64,000 bases of DNA from Pseudobacter sp. (lineage in GTDB: Bacteria > Bacteroidota > Bacteroidia > Chitinophagales > Chitinophagaceae), in the NCBI GenBank assembly GCA_017849455.1, contig JAFIGX010000016.1, positions 34,323-98,322 of the forward strand, given 5' to 3'. Under the pieces are notes generated by a model. That model worked only from the letters and a program-made list of their open reading frames with translations. It was not told where the DNA came from and made no database searches. Made by a program: the position numbers and the translations under genes. Below, in pieces: positions 19,175-29,163 of this stretch (its first letter is position 1; every line of letters starts with the position of its first letter).

Positions 19175-19289
19175 TTTTTTTTATCGCCAATGATTACTTT
19201 TTTGATCATCGGTGTACGTACGTATATCAGGCCGTTCCTGGTCTGTTTTTCCATCCATTTATTCCTTATTCATTAAAAATTTTAATCCT

Positions 19290-20528
19290 GTGTATTCACC
19301 GGAAAGATTAGCGTATTTATTGTCAAAAATTGAAACCAAGACCGCCACGGAAGGCGATCTCGCGGAATTGTTGCATATCCTCCAGGAAGATCAGACCGGT
19401 AAAGTGGTTGAAGCATTGGAAAAGGCCCATGCTGCCGGCATTTCATCACGTCCTTTACCAGACTTCACAACTCCTTACTGGAAAGATGGCATCCGGGAAG
19501 TGTTGAGTGCCTACAGGCCCGATACAACTGCCTTACCCATTGAAACCGGACCAAAGCGCGTCCCTATGTTCCGCAGATGGACATGGGCAGCAGCAGCCGT
19601 ACTGTTGGTAACGGCAGGTTCTTATTTTCTGTACACGATCACAAAAGACAAGAACGTAACCGTTCCCGGGCCTGCAATGGCGCAGCAGAATATCCTGCCC
19701 GGAAAAGATGGAGCAGTGCTTACACTGGCAGATGGCAGGCAGATCGTTCTCGACAGCGTTGCAAATGGCATTGTTGCTACACAACACGGCGCCAATGCAG
19801 TTTTGAAAGATGGTTCCCTCTCCTATTCGACCGGTGCAGGAACGAAAGGTGAAATGGTTTACAACACCCTCAGTACGCCCAAGGGCAGGCAGTTCCGGAT
19901 GGAATTACCGGATGGCTCGAAAGTATGGTTGAATGCGGCCAGCTCTATCCGGTTCCCGACAGTGTTTGGTGAATCGGAAAGAAAAGTGGAGATCAGGGGT
20001 GAGGTCTATTTTGAAGTGATCCATCAGGCAGCACGTCCTTTTAAGGTGAATGTAAACAACCGTGCAAACATCGAGGTATTGGGCACCAGCTTCAACGTAA
20101 ACTCTTACGAGAACGAAGAAACCATCAATACCACCTTATTGGAAGGAAGCGTGAAAATATCCCTCTTTGCTCCGGCATCCGACAATAAGGGGCAGGCACT
20201 GATGCTCAAACCCGGTCAGCAGGCAAGGATCAGTCAGACAGGGTCAGCAGGAACACCGGCTGTTTCAGTAGTTAACGATATCGATACAGATAAAATAATT
20301 GCCTGGAAGAATGGCTATTTCAATTTTGGAAAGGCCAGTCTGCAGGAAGTAATGCGGCAACTGGAACGATGGTACGATATAGAAGTGGTCTATGAGAAGG
20401 ATATCCCGGATATCCATTTCGTTGGTAAAATGACGAGGAATATCAAATTATCCGATCTGTTCCAGATACTGGAAAGTTCTGGTGTGAACTTTAAAATCGA
20501 AGGCAAAAAAATTATCGTAACAAAATAA
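19290..20528 (+). CDS. FecR-family anti-sigma factor
   Basis: 412 aa from a GTG at 19290 (MYSPERLAYLLSKIETKTAT), the normal family N-terminus; the frame is open to 19212, but that extension looks non-coding. One membrane helix at about 97-115 (WTWAAAAVLLVTAGSYFLY). FecR domain with VLTLADGRQIVLD, LSTPKGRQFRMELPDGSKVW, GEVYFEVIHQAARPFKV and IEVLGTSFNVNSY; C-terminal DUF4974 with SLQEVMRQLERWYDIEVVYE. It should bind the sigma factor encoded 115 bp upstream and read the STN domain of the following SusC. The region after its stop contains a CCGC/GCGG stem-loop shared with unit D. Confidence 0.92.
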   Translation: MYSPERLAYLLSKIETKTATEGDLAELLHILQEDQTGKVVEALEKAHAAGISSRPLPDFTTPYWKDGIREVLSAYRPDTTALPIETGPKRVPMFRRWTWAAAAVLLVTAGSYFLYTITKDKNVTVPGPAMAQQNILPGKDGAVLTLADGRQIVLDSVANGIVATQHGANAVLKDGSLSYSTGAGTKGEMVYNTLSTPKGRQFRMELPDGSKVWLNAASSIRFPTVFGESERKVEIRGEVYFEVIHQAARPFKVNVNNRANIEVLGTSFNVNSYENEETINTTLLEGSVKISLFAPASDNKGQALMLKPGQQARISQTGSAGTPAVSVVNDIDTDKIIAWKNGYFNFGKASLQEVMRQLERWYDIEVVYEKDIPDIHFVGKMTRNIKLSDLFQILESSGVNFKIEGKKIIVTK

Positions 20529-20564
20529 CGATAACAGTTCCTGAACTTTTTTAGGCACTAAAAA

Positions 20565-20593
20565 GCCGCTCTAGTCTGGTCCACTAAAGCGGC
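20565..20593 (+). promoter_or_regulatory. Stem-loop between fecR and susC (unit B)
   Basis: GCCGCT at 20565-20570 pairs with AGCGGC at 20588-20593 around a 17-nt loop; five A residues precede it. No T-run follows, so it is not a typical intrinsic terminator. It ends 50 nt before the susC ATG. A similar AAAAA-CCGC...GCGGCA hairpin occupies the same place in unit D (61543-61567). Control of susC expression relative to sigma/fecR is inference. Confidence 0.5.
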
Positions 20594-20643
20594 AGGTGTT
20601 TAGTGATCTACATTTCGGCTTTTACGAATTAAATAACCAAACA

Positions 20644-23600
20644 ATGCAATGTAAGAAAAAAGAAGCAAATCCCTGCCCGCGGACGGGTAGCGAGGCTATT
20701 CCCCTGTCCGGTACTGACCGGGCGAATGCTGCAAAGAAAATTTGGCTAACGATGAAATTGACAATGTTTTTTATGCTGGTAGCGTGCCTTCATTTGTCAG
20801 CTACCACATCATCACAAACCATTTCACTATCTGGTAAGAACCTGTCATTGCTGACTGTGTTCAACCAGGTAGAAAAGCAAACCGGGTACGTGCTGTTTGC
20901 AAATCAGACCATTCTTGACAATTCACGGGCAGTTTCGGTGAATGTCAAAAATATGCCATTGCAAACATTCCTGCAGGAAGTGCTCAAAGACCAGCAGATC
21001 GATTTTTTTATCAAGGATAAAACGATTGTTCTGAAAAAGAAGGTGGTCTCCGCTACAGGAATGCAGGAAGATCAAAAAGAAACACCCGCCCCACCCGTTC
21101 CCATCACGGGCAGGATCACCGATTCATCAGGTGTGCCGCTCGTTGGCGCCACCGTTAGCGTCAGAGGAAAGAACATCCATGCACTTACCGATAACAACGG
21201 CACCTTTTCCATCAATGCCGAACATGGAGATGTATTGGATATCTCTTACGTAGGCTTTGAAAACATCACCCACAGGATCAAACAGGGCGGTGAAGCTATT
21301 GCGCTGAGAATGTTCCCCAAGACCGAGAAAGAAGTGGTAGTGACCAGTTACGCCAATGGTTACCAGTATATTTCCAAAGAAAGGGCTACCGGTTCTTTCG
21401 AGCACATCGATAATGCATTATTGAACAGGACCACCGGACCTACCATTTTATCGAGACTGGAAGGCATTGCCAATGGGGTGCAATTCCTCACGCCGGGCTC
21501 CAATGATCCTTTGAACATCAGGGTACGTGGTTTATCTACCATCAACTCCAACGTACGCCCTTTGATCGTGATCGATAATTTCCCCTACGAAGGCAATTAC
21601 TCTTCCAAACTCGCCACCGACAATACCAATATGGTGGACCTCAGCTTCATCAACCCCAATGATATCGAAAGCATCACCGTATTGAAAGACGCTGCTGCCG
21701 CTTCCATCTGGGGCGCCAGGGCAGGAAATGGTGTGATAGTCATCACTACGAAAAAAGGCAGACTGAACCAGAAAACACGCATGACCTTCAGTCAGACCAC
21801 CACGATCGGAGACAAACCCGATCTTTTATACGACCAGTCGAGGTTGCCCAGTGAGGCGATCATGGGCATCGAGAAATTCAAATTCGAGAATCGCTCGGAT
21901 TATAACCCTTCCTCCGATCAGAAAGTGATCCCGGAATATGCAGACCTGTTAAGGAGAAGAAGGGACAAATTGATTACTGAAGAGGAATTCCTGGCAGAAG
22001 AACAGCGATTGAAAAATACAGAGGTCAGAAACGATATCTCCAAATATTTAATGCAAAGGTCCATCCTTCAACAATATTCTTTGAATCTCAGTGGCGGCGG
22101 CCCCAATTACAGTTATTATCTCTCCGCCGGGTACGACAGGAACAAAGGCACCAATATCGGTGACAGGGACGATCGCTTCAATATCAGTATGAACAATACC
22201 CTGTCGCCCCTGAAAGGATTACAATTGCAGGCCGGTATCACTTACTCCCAAACCAACAGGCACAGCAATGGCATCAGCATTAGCGACCTCACTGCTGCCA
22301 ACAACATCGGCCTGTCGCCCTACATGCGTTTGAAAGATGAAAATGGCAATGCTACTTCCATTGTAAAGGACTACAGGCAGGAATACAAAGACGCACAATT
22401 CAGGGCAGGGCTGCTCGATTGGAACTACCGTCCTATCGATGAAATCGGACTGCGAGATATTTATGCGAAAGGTAAAGAACTGCGCATCAATGCTTCCGTA
22501 AGTTATCGTTTCCTGAACAGGTTCGATTTGAGCGTTCAGTACCAGAATACCAATGGCAGCAATAATTCATCCACCCATTATAACAAAGAGAGCTATTATG
22601 TCAGGAACGTAGTGAACAGGTTCACACAGGCAGATGGAAGACGGATCGTTCCGTTTGGGGATATTTTCATCGAAGGATCTCCATTCAAAACACAGGCCAA
22701 TACACTGAGGGCACAACTCAATTACAATGAAAAATTTGGAAGGGACCATGCAGTCGTTGCACTGGCCGGTTCAGAAGTAAGAGAGGTTATCCGTGAAAGC
22801 TCTACCGGTTATTACCTGTATAATTTCAACAAAGACAATATGACCGGCGATTCCAAGCTCGATTCGCCCAAGGCGCTCCCCGTAAGGCCCAACGGATCTG
22901 CTTTTATCCCTAACGCTTCTGCCATCGACATCAACAGGTATGTAGACCGTTTCGTGTCTTACTATTCCAATGCGAGCTATACATACAAATCAAGATATAC
23001 TGTAAGTGGTTCCGTACGCTGGGATGGCTCCAATTTATTTGGTGTCAAGACCAACCAGAAATGGACCCCGCTATGGTCTATCGGAGGCAAGTGGGATATA
23101 GACAGGGAAAATTTCTACAAGAGTGAATGGGTGCCTGAACTGACATTAAGAGCAACATACGGCATCGGAGGGAATGTAAGTAACCTGTTGAGCAGCTTCC
23201 CGTACATCACGCTGACCCAACCCCAGGTCCCTGCCAATCTGTTGCAGGCAAGGATCGGAAGCGCCGGCAATCCATATCTGAGATGGGAGCAGGTGAATAC
23301 CATCAATCTCGCTGTTGATTTTGTGTTGAAGGACAACCGTATCAGCGGTAGCATTGAATACTACAACAAAAAAGCCAGTGACCTCATTGGGGAAGACTAT
23401 CTCGCACCCAGTACTGGTATCATCACCGGTGGCACTGCACAGGCTACCAAGATGATCAACTACGCCGATATGAGATCGACCGGGTTCGATATCAAATTAT
23501 CATCCCGCAACCTGACTGGAGAATTGGGCTGGAACAGTACGGTATTGTTGAGCACTGTGAAGAACAAGATCACCAATGTGTTCACCAACCCTGCCCTGCA

Positions 23601-24279
23601 ATTGTATCCGTTCTATGGCACCCCTGCACAACCCGTTGTAGGTGTGAGCAGGGATATGTTGTATTCCAATCCCTGGTATGGGCTCGACCACAACACCGGC
23701 GCTCCGGTCATGTATATTAAAGGTGAACCAACAATGAACCCACAGGCTTACTTCAATAGCCTGAAATCGGCAGACCTGGTCAAATCGGGTGTCTCCGTAC
23801 CTACATTCTTCGGGTCATTGCGCAATGATCTCACCTGGAAGAACTTTGGGCTCTCTTTCCTGATCACCTGGAAAACAGGGCATGTGTTCCGCCGTACCTC
23901 CCTGTCGCCAGGCGCCGAGTTCAATGGCTATTACCACATGGATTATTTCAAACGATGGCAGAAACCCGGTGATGAGCTTACTACCAATGTACCTGCTTAT
24001 TCCGATACTTATAACAACTATGCATCCACACTGTATACATATTCGCAGACACTGATCACCAAAGGCGACCTGGTCCGTTTGCAGGATATCAATCTCACCT
24101 ACGCATTGAATAAGCGAACCATCAAAAGGCTGCCTTTCGAACGTGTAAGCATCATGGCCAATGTGAGGAACGTAGGACTGTTGTGGAAAGCAAATGATTT
24201 CGGTATCGATCCGGATTTCGCCAATGCATCGTATGTAACACCCCGCACGTATGCGCTGGGCATTCAAGTAGAATTTTAA
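20644..24279 (+). CDS. SusC/RagA-family TonB-dependent transporter with STN domain
   Basis: 1211 aa from the ATG at 20644, 50 nt after the stem-loop; the frame is open to 20596. The N-terminus has an extended leader (MQCKKKEANPCPRTG...) before the signal helix MKLTMFFMLVACLHLSATTS. STN domain (LLTVFNQVEKQTGYVLFANQ), CarboxypepD_reg domain (ITGRITDSSGVPLVGATV), then a plug with GYQYISKERATGSFEHIDN and SITVLKDAAAASIWGARAGN, and a beta-barrel ending GIQVEF. The ISKERATGSF segment before the plug also occurs in the unit D SusC, so the two belong to one subfamily. TonB-energised outer-membrane import with FecA-type signalling to FecR is expected. Substrate unknown. Confidence 0.95.
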   Translation: MQCKKKEANPCPRTGSEAIPLSGTDRANAAKKIWLTMKLTMFFMLVACLHLSATTSSQTISLSGKNLSLLTVFNQVEKQTGYVLFANQTILDNSRAVSVNVKNMPLQTFLQEVLKDQQIDFFIKDKTIVLKKKVVSATGMQEDQKETPAPPVPITGRITDSSGVPLVGATVSVRGKNIHALTDNNGTFSINAEHGDVLDISYVGFENITHRIKQGGEAIALRMFPKTEKEVVVTSYANGYQYISKERATGSFEHIDNALLNRTTGPTILSRLEGIANGVQFLTPGSNDPLNIRVRGLSTINSNVRPLIVIDNFPYEGNYSSKLATDNTNMVDLSFINPNDIESITVLKDAAAASIWGARAGNGVIVITTKKGRLNQKTRMTFSQTTTIGDKPDLLYDQSRLPSEAIMGIEKFKFENRSDYNPSSDQKVIPEYADLLRRRRDKLITEEEFLAEEQRLKNTEVRNDISKYLMQRSILQQYSLNLSGGGPNYSYYLSAGYDRNKGTNIGDRDDRFNISMNNTLSPLKGLQLQAGITYSQTNRHSNGISISDLTAANNIGLSPYMRLKDENGNATSIVKDYRQEYKDAQFRAGLLDWNYRPIDEIGLRDIYAKGKELRINASVSYRFLNRFDLSVQYQNTNGSNNSSTHYNKESYYVRNVVNRFTQADGRRIVPFGDIFIEGSPFKTQANTLRAQLNYNEKFGRDHAVVALAGSEVREVIRESSTGYYLYNFNKDNMTGDSKLDSPKALPVRPNGSAFIPNASAIDINRYVDRFVSYYSNASYTYKSRYTVSGSVRWDGSNLFGVKTNQKWTPLWSIGGKWDIDRENFYKSEWVPELTLRATYGIGGNVSNLLSSFPYITLTQPQVPANLLQARIGSAGNPYLRWEQVNTINLAVDFVLKDNRISGSIEYYNKKASDLIGEDYLAPSTGIITGGTAQATKMINYADMRSTGFDIKLSSRNLTGELGWNSTVLLSTVKNKITNVFTNPALQLYPFYGTPAQPVVGVSRDMLYSNPWYGLDHNTGAPVMYIKGEPTMNPQAYFNSLKSADLVKSGVSVPTFFGSLRNDLTWKNFGLSFLITWKTGHVFRRTSLSPGAEFNGYYHMDYFKRWQKPGDELTTNVPAYSDTYNNYASTLYTYSQTLITKGDLVRLQDINLTYALNKRTIKRLPFERVSIMANVRNVGLLWKANDFGIDPDFANASYVTPRTYALGIQVEF

Positions 24280-24289
24280 ACTGATAGCA

Positions 24290-25666
24290 ATGAAAGTAAG
24301 ATCATATAGTTTACTGGCAGGTGCACTCTTCTTATTGAGCAGTTGCGCAAAGGAATTCCTGAACGAAAAGAGAGATTCGAAACAGGACGTTCCCAACACT
24401 GTGGCCAAGTTCCAGAACCTGATGGACAATTTCAATATCATCAATACTTTTTCCACCGTATCGCTGGGATTGGTAGGCGCTGCTGAATATACACTGCCGG
24501 ATGCCGTATTGACCACCTGGAAAGGGAACATACCTTATGAAACCAATGGGTACCTGTGGGAGAAAGAAGTATATGAAGGAAAAGAATTGCCCGACTGGAA
24601 CAATGCCTATCACCGTATCCTGTATACCAACCTGGTGATGGATATCGACAAGATCACCCCTACTCCTTCCGAAAAAGCAGATTGGAGCAGTGTAAAGGGG
24701 AGTGCTTTGTTCGTGAGAGCTTTCTCTTTTTATCAGTTGGCACAATTGTTCTGCAAACCTTATAATACTGCTACCGCCACTTCAGACCCTGGCGTTCCGC
24801 TCAGGTTAAGTTATGCTGTAACCGAAAAATTTCCACGGGGCACCGTTGCGGAGGTTTATGCGCAGATCATTAAGGATGCAGAAACTGCATTGGAGTTGGT
24901 CCCGGAAAAGCAACCCTACGTTTATCGTCCCAATAAAGCGGCAGTGGCCACCCTGCTTGCCAGAGTGTATCTGCAAATGGGCAATTATGATAAAGTAAGG
25001 TATTACGCCGACCTCGGATTGAAATCGAAAGATGTTCTGCTGGATTTCAATAAAATAAAAGTAGATGGCGCTGCCCTCTTCCCTACCGATTATGGCGCTT
25101 CCATGCCTGAAATACTTTTTTATTCACAGATCAACAAACCCGGTTCTACTTATACAGGGTTCAATGCTGATAAGGAATTACTGGCGTTGTACGACGCACA
25201 CGACCTCCGCCTGAAAGGTTATTTCACCAAAACGCCCACCGGTGAAATGAATTTCAAAGGATCGATGGCCGGCCCCAACAACATCTTTGTTGGTTATACC
25301 ACCAGCGAACTGGTGCTGATGCGTGCTGAAGCCCGTGTTAGACTGGGAGAAGTGCAACCTGCATTGGACGATCTGAACCGCCTTCACCAATTCAGGTACG
25401 AGACAAATTACTACCAACCTATTGTATCCGGCAATGCAGATGAAGTGCTTAAACTGGTCCTGCAGGAACGCAGAAAGGAGCTTTATTTCAGAGGCGTACG
25501 GTGGGAAGACCTTCGAAGGTTGAATAAAGAGCCGCAGTTTGCAACGACACTTACCCGTACCGCTTATGGTAAACCCTATGAGCTGAAACCAGGTGACGAT
25601 CGCTGGACATGGGCTTTACCTGATAATGAGATCCAGTTAAGCAATTATACACAAAACCCCAGATAG
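24290..25666 (+). CDS. SusD/RagB-family outer-membrane lipoprotein
   Basis: 458 aa, shorter than classical SusD. Lipoprotein signal MKVRSYSLLAGALFLLSSC with Cys at 19. After it comes EKRDSKQDVPNTVAKFQNLMDN, the start seen in the SusD subfamily that partners SKERATGSF-type SusC proteins; unit D has an equivalent (KRNKSDVRPSTLKDMQAILDD). SusD features: VKGSALFVRAFSFYQLAQLF, AAVATLLARVYLQMGNYDKV, LVLMRAEARVRLGEVQPALD, LQERRKELYFRGVRWEDLRR. The gene follows susC after 10 bp. It should form the lid of that transporter. Confidence 0.93.
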   Translation: MKVRSYSLLAGALFLLSSCAKEFLNEKRDSKQDVPNTVAKFQNLMDNFNIINTFSTVSLGLVGAAEYTLPDAVLTTWKGNIPYETNGYLWEKEVYEGKELPDWNNAYHRILYTNLVMDIDKITPTPSEKADWSSVKGSALFVRAFSFYQLAQLFCKPYNTATATSDPGVPLRLSYAVTEKFPRGTVAEVYAQIIKDAETALELVPEKQPYVYRPNKAAVATLLARVYLQMGNYDKVRYYADLGLKSKDVLLDFNKIKVDGAALFPTDYGASMPEILFYSQINKPGSTYTGFNADKELLALYDAHDLRLKGYFTKTPTGEMNFKGSMAGPNNIFVGYTTSELVLMRAEARVRLGEVQPALDDLNRLHQFRYETNYYQPIVSGNADEVLKLVLQERRKELYFRGVRWEDLRRLNKEPQFATTLTRTAYGKPYELKPGDDRWTWALPDNEIQLSNYTQNPR

Positions 25667-25667
25667 A

Positions 25668-25709
25668 GTTTTTCGGGGGTGAGATCAAAACATCTCACCC
25701 CCGAAAAAC
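25668..25709. terminator. Perfect 18-bp inverted repeat after susD
   Basis: The arm at 25668-25685 (GTTTTTCGGGGGTGAGAT) is exactly complementary to 25692-25709 around the loop CAAAAC. The stem is very strong, but T residues are in the 5' arm and A residues in the 3' arm, the reverse of a canonical terminator, and no T-run follows on the plus strand. It separates unit B from the ABC transporter genes by position. It may act as terminator, RNA-stabilising 3' end, or partial block to read-through. Confidence 0.6.
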
Positions 25710-25723
25710 CTTCGTGAACATCT

Positions 25724-26641
25724 ATGAGCGATAATATTGTAACTATCGAGAATCTGTCGCACCGGTATTCCAGCGCCTGGGCTATCCAGAACATCAACCT
25801 TAAAATAGACAGGAAAGGGATCTTAGGTTTGTTGGGTTCGAATGGTGCAGGAAAATCTACCACCATGAACATTCTTTGTGGGGTATTGAACCAGACCGAA
25901 GGCAACGTTTACATCTGTGGAACAGATATGCGCAAAAATCCCAAACAGGCCAAAAAACAAATTGGGTTTCTTCCACAGCATCCCCCACTCCACCTCGAAT
26001 CCACGATCCATGAATATTTAACGCACTGCGCTCATTTGAGAAGGATCGAAAGATCGAAAGTGAAGCAGGCAGTAGAAGAGGTGAAAGTAAAATGCGATGT
26101 TGCCCATTTCAGTGATCGCTTATTGAAAAATCTTTCCGGAGGGTACCGGCAAAGAGTAGGTATTGCGCAGGCCATCATTCACAAACCACAACTGGTAGTG
26201 CTCGACGAACCTACGAACGGCCTGGACCCCAACCAGATCCTCGAAGTAAGGAAACTGATCAGGGAGATCGCGGAAGAAAGGGCAGTGATTTTTTCTACCC
26301 ATATCCTGAGTGAGGTGCAGGTGTTGTGCAGGGATATTGTAATGATAGAGAAAGGGAAGATCGTTTTCGCCGATACCATGGAGGCTTTCAACAATTATAT
26401 AGAGCCTAATGGGGTTCAGGTCTGGTTTGGCAACCAGCCGACAAAAGATGCGCTGCTGGAAATTCCCGGCGTCAAGGACGCCACCTTTCAGTCGGAGCAT
26501 CTGGTGCGCCTGGTGATCGACAAAGATCCTTCTATCTGTGAAAAGATCATAGAAGTCAGTGTACAAAAGGGCTGGCGGATGAGAGAGATCAGTCGTGAAA
26601 AAAGTTCTCTCGACGATATTTTCAAACAATTGTCTTCTTAG
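25724..26641 (+). CDS. ABC transporter ATP-binding protein, GldA-like
   Basis: 305 aa. Walker A GSNGAGKST at about 38-46, Q-loop at about 87 (IGFLPQHPPL), ABC signature LSGGYRQR at 137-144, Walker B LVVLDEPTNGLDPNQ at about 154-168, and the H-switch (FSTHILSEV). The C-terminal 80 residues match the extension of GldA/CcmA-type ABC-2 ATPases. It lies 26 bp upstream of the fused GldF-GldG-like permease, its likely partner in the inner membrane. In gliding Bacteroidota, GldA/F/G support gliding motility, but related systems exist in non-gliders, so the process here is uncertain. Confidence 0.9.
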   Translation: MSDNIVTIENLSHRYSSAWAIQNINLKIDRKGILGLLGSNGAGKSTTMNILCGVLNQTEGNVYICGTDMRKNPKQAKKQIGFLPQHPPLHLESTIHEYLTHCAHLRRIERSKVKQAVEEVKVKCDVAHFSDRLLKNLSGGYRQRVGIAQAIIHKPQLVVLDEPTNGLDPNQILEVRKLIREIAEERAVIFSTHILSEVQVLCRDIVMIEKGKIVFADTMEAFNNYIEPNGVQVWFGNQPTKDALLEIPGVKDATFQSEHLVRLVIDKDPSICEKIIEVSVQKGWRMREISREKSSLDDIFKQLSS

Positions 26642-26667
26642 TGGGCAGATAACAATACAACTTTATT

Positions 26668-28977
26668 ATGCGCGTTTCGTTACGAATTGCTAAACAGGAA
26701 CTAGCCTCCTTATTTTATTCACCCATCGCCTGGTTCATCCTGGTCATTTTCACTGTCCAGTTTGGCATTGCATTTACCGGTAAGATGGAGATGTACGTTT
26801 CATACAAGAACCTCGGCTATAATACTTTCAATCTTACTGATTATATCTTCACCAATGGTCAAACACCGGGCCTGTTGCTGACGGTACAGTCACAGCTTTA
26901 TCTTTTCATTCCATTGATCACTATGGGGCTCATCAGCCGGGAGATCAGCAGCGGGTCCATCAAGCTGCTGCAATCATCCCCTATCAGTGTTGCCGAGATC
27001 GTTCTGGGAAAATACCTGGGCATCATGGCCTATGCACTCATCCTCATCGCCTTGCTGCTTGCTTATGTCATCACTGCTTCTTTCTTCATTCCACATTTCG
27101 AGATGGCATGGATGCTGACCGGTATTGCAGGTTTATTCCTGTTATTGAGCGCGTACGCATCTATTGGTTTGTTTTTGTCCAGCCTTACCGCCTACCAGGT
27201 GGTGGCGGCCTTGAGCACACTGGCGGTGCTCACCTTCCTGCATTATATCGGAACGCTCTGGCAAGACATCGATTTCGTAAGGCATATCACCTATTTCCTA
27301 TCGGTGAGTGGAAAGGCCGACAGCATGATCGCGGGACTGGTCAGGAGCAAGGATATCGTTTACTTCATCGTGGTGATCGTGCTTTTCCTGGGATTGACGA
27401 TGCTGAAATTACAATCGGGAAGAGAAAGTAAATCATTTGCTGTTCAGGCGGCCAGGTTCGGTCTCTTTATTGTTTTCTGTATCGGCATCGGGTACCTCAG
27501 TGCGCTCCCGAAATTTACCGGTTATTGGGACGCAACATCACAGCATATACGGACTATATCGCCTGTTAGCCAGGAGATCGTGGGTAAATTAAAAGACCCA
27601 TTGGAGATCACTACTTATGTCAACCTGCTGGATAAAGATTATAACGTAGGCGCAAAGAAGCAGCGCAACAATGATCTGGCCAGGTTCGAGCAATATCAGC
27701 GCTTTCATCCTGCGTTGGAGATGAAATATGTTTATTATTACGACACCTGCGATAACAAGGGATTATTCGGTAATAAGATCAATGCCGGTCAGGACCTCAA
27801 ATCGGTAGCAGCCAATGTTGCCGAATCTTATAAGCTCGACCTGGACGATTTTTTAAGCCCGATGCAGATCCATCAGAAGATCAATCTGTCGGATGAAGGG
27901 AACCGGTTTGTGAGGGTCATGAAAAGCGGCAATAAGAGAACTTATCTCCGGTTGTACAATGACTTCTTCAAACATCCGGGAGAACCTAATATCGTTGCCG
28001 CTATCAAAAGGCTGGAGGGAGGCCCATCCAGGATTGGGTTCGTGACTGGCAATGACCTGAGAAGCATCAAAGACAATAGCGACAGGGGCTATCGCCAGTC
28101 CACCAGCGAAAAATCGCAACGGAACACGCTTGTCAATAATGGATTTGAACCCTTCTCCATCGATCTCAGGAACGGTACTATCCCTAATGATCTTCAGGCA
28201 TTGGTCATTGCAGATCCGCGCAGCAGTTTTTCAAAAGAAGAATTGGAGAAGATACAGAGCTATATCGACAACGGGGGTAATCTGCTCATTACCGGCGAAG
28301 GAGAATTCCAGGAATATCTCCAGCCAATCCTGGGGCCGCTTGGATTATCCTTTCTTAAGGGAACTATTGCGCAGCAAAATGATGGGATGGCTGCAAATAT
28401 CGTCTACAGTTATTTTACATCCAACACCGGCGTATTGGGCAAGGAATATGAAAACAAGCAGAAAGATTCCACTTTCAAAGTGGTGATGATGGGAGCAAGT
28501 GCGCTGGATTGCAAGCCTGCCGGGGATTTTAAGGCACAGCCCCTGTTAACTACTCATACCGGTAAAAGCTGGTTGAAGGCAAAAAAGATCGAGGTTGATT
28601 CTATTCGGACCAACTTCAATGCTGCGGAAGGCGATCTGTCCATGCCGCTCCATACTGCCTGGACGCTTACCAGAGAAGTAAAAGGCAAGCAGCAGAGAAT
28701 AGCCGTAATATCCGACGCTGATTTCATCAGCAATCTTGAACTAAGCACCTTCAGAAAAACCGGTGGCAATAAGAACACCCAATTTTACAACGGGCTATTC
28801 TACTGGTTCAGCGATGGCAGGTACCCTGTCAGCATTCCCGTCAAGGAGCCGGTCGACAATGAGATACTGCTTACTCCAAAAGGTGTATCGTGGCTGAAAG
28901 TCTTTTATTTATATACAATACCTGCAGCGATCCTGATTGGAGGGATATTATTACTCTTCTATAGAAGAAGAAAATGA
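26668..28977 (+). CDS. Fused ABC-2 permease / GldG-like auxiliary protein
   Basis: 769 aa. Residues about 1-250 form an ABC-2-type permease with six membrane helices (SPIAWFILVIFTVQFGIAFT, FIPLITMGLISREISSGSIK, LGIMAYALILIALLLAYVIT, GLFLLLSAYASIGLFLSSLT). A further helix at about 263-280 starts a GldG-like part: periplasmic domain at about 290-735 with DPLEITTYVNLLDKDYNV, ALVIADPRSSFSKEELEKIQ and YIDNGGNLLITGEGEF, closing with a C-terminal anchor (VFYLYTIPAAILIGGILLLF). In Flavobacterium GldF and GldG are separate proteins; here they are one chain. It follows the ATPase by 26 bp and ends before a good terminator at 29020. Exported substrate unknown. Confidence 0.85.
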   Translation: MRVSLRIAKQELASLFYSPIAWFILVIFTVQFGIAFTGKMEMYVSYKNLGYNTFNLTDYIFTNGQTPGLLLTVQSQLYLFIPLITMGLISREISSGSIKLLQSSPISVAEIVLGKYLGIMAYALILIALLLAYVITASFFIPHFEMAWMLTGIAGLFLLLSAYASIGLFLSSLTAYQVVAALSTLAVLTFLHYIGTLWQDIDFVRHITYFLSVSGKADSMIAGLVRSKDIVYFIVVIVLFLGLTMLKLQSGRESKSFAVQAARFGLFIVFCIGIGYLSALPKFTGYWDATSQHIRTISPVSQEIVGKLKDPLEITTYVNLLDKDYNVGAKKQRNNDLARFEQYQRFHPALEMKYVYYYDTCDNKGLFGNKINAGQDLKSVAANVAESYKLDLDDFLSPMQIHQKINLSDEGNRFVRVMKSGNKRTYLRLYNDFFKHPGEPNIVAAIKRLEGGPSRIGFVTGNDLRSIKDNSDRGYRQSTSEKSQRNTLVNNGFEPFSIDLRNGTIPNDLQALVIADPRSSFSKEELEKIQSYIDNGGNLLITGEGEFQEYLQPILGPLGLSFLKGTIAQQNDGMAANIVYSYFTSNTGVLGKEYENKQKDSTFKVVMMGASALDCKPAGDFKAQPLLTTHTGKSWLKAKKIEVDSIRTNFNAAEGDLSMPLHTAWTLTREVKGKQQRIAVISDADFISNLELSTFRKTGGNKNTQFYNGLFYWFSDGRYPVSIPVKEPVDNEILLTPKGVSWLKVFYLYTIPAAILIGGILLLFYRRRK

Positions 28978-29019
28978 TCTATTGTATAAGCAAGCATCCG
29001 AACTCTGATAGGAAACAGA

Positions 29020-29045
29020 AAACCGCCTTATGGGCGGTTTTTTTA
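29020..29045 (+). terminator. Intrinsic terminator after the ABC permease gene
   Basis: AAACCGCC (29020-29027) pairs with GGCGGTTT (29033-29040) around TTATG, followed by five more T residues. It closes the plus-strand ABC transporter transcript 43 bp after its stop codon. Confidence 0.85.
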
Positions 29046-29163
29046 TTGATGGATGAAGTTTATACCTTTTTTTGTCATTGTTTTAATATGGCTACGATCA
29101 ATAAAAGGAAAATAAAATATCCATTTTCTTTTTTATTAATGAACTGCTGTTGCCAGAGGTTCA

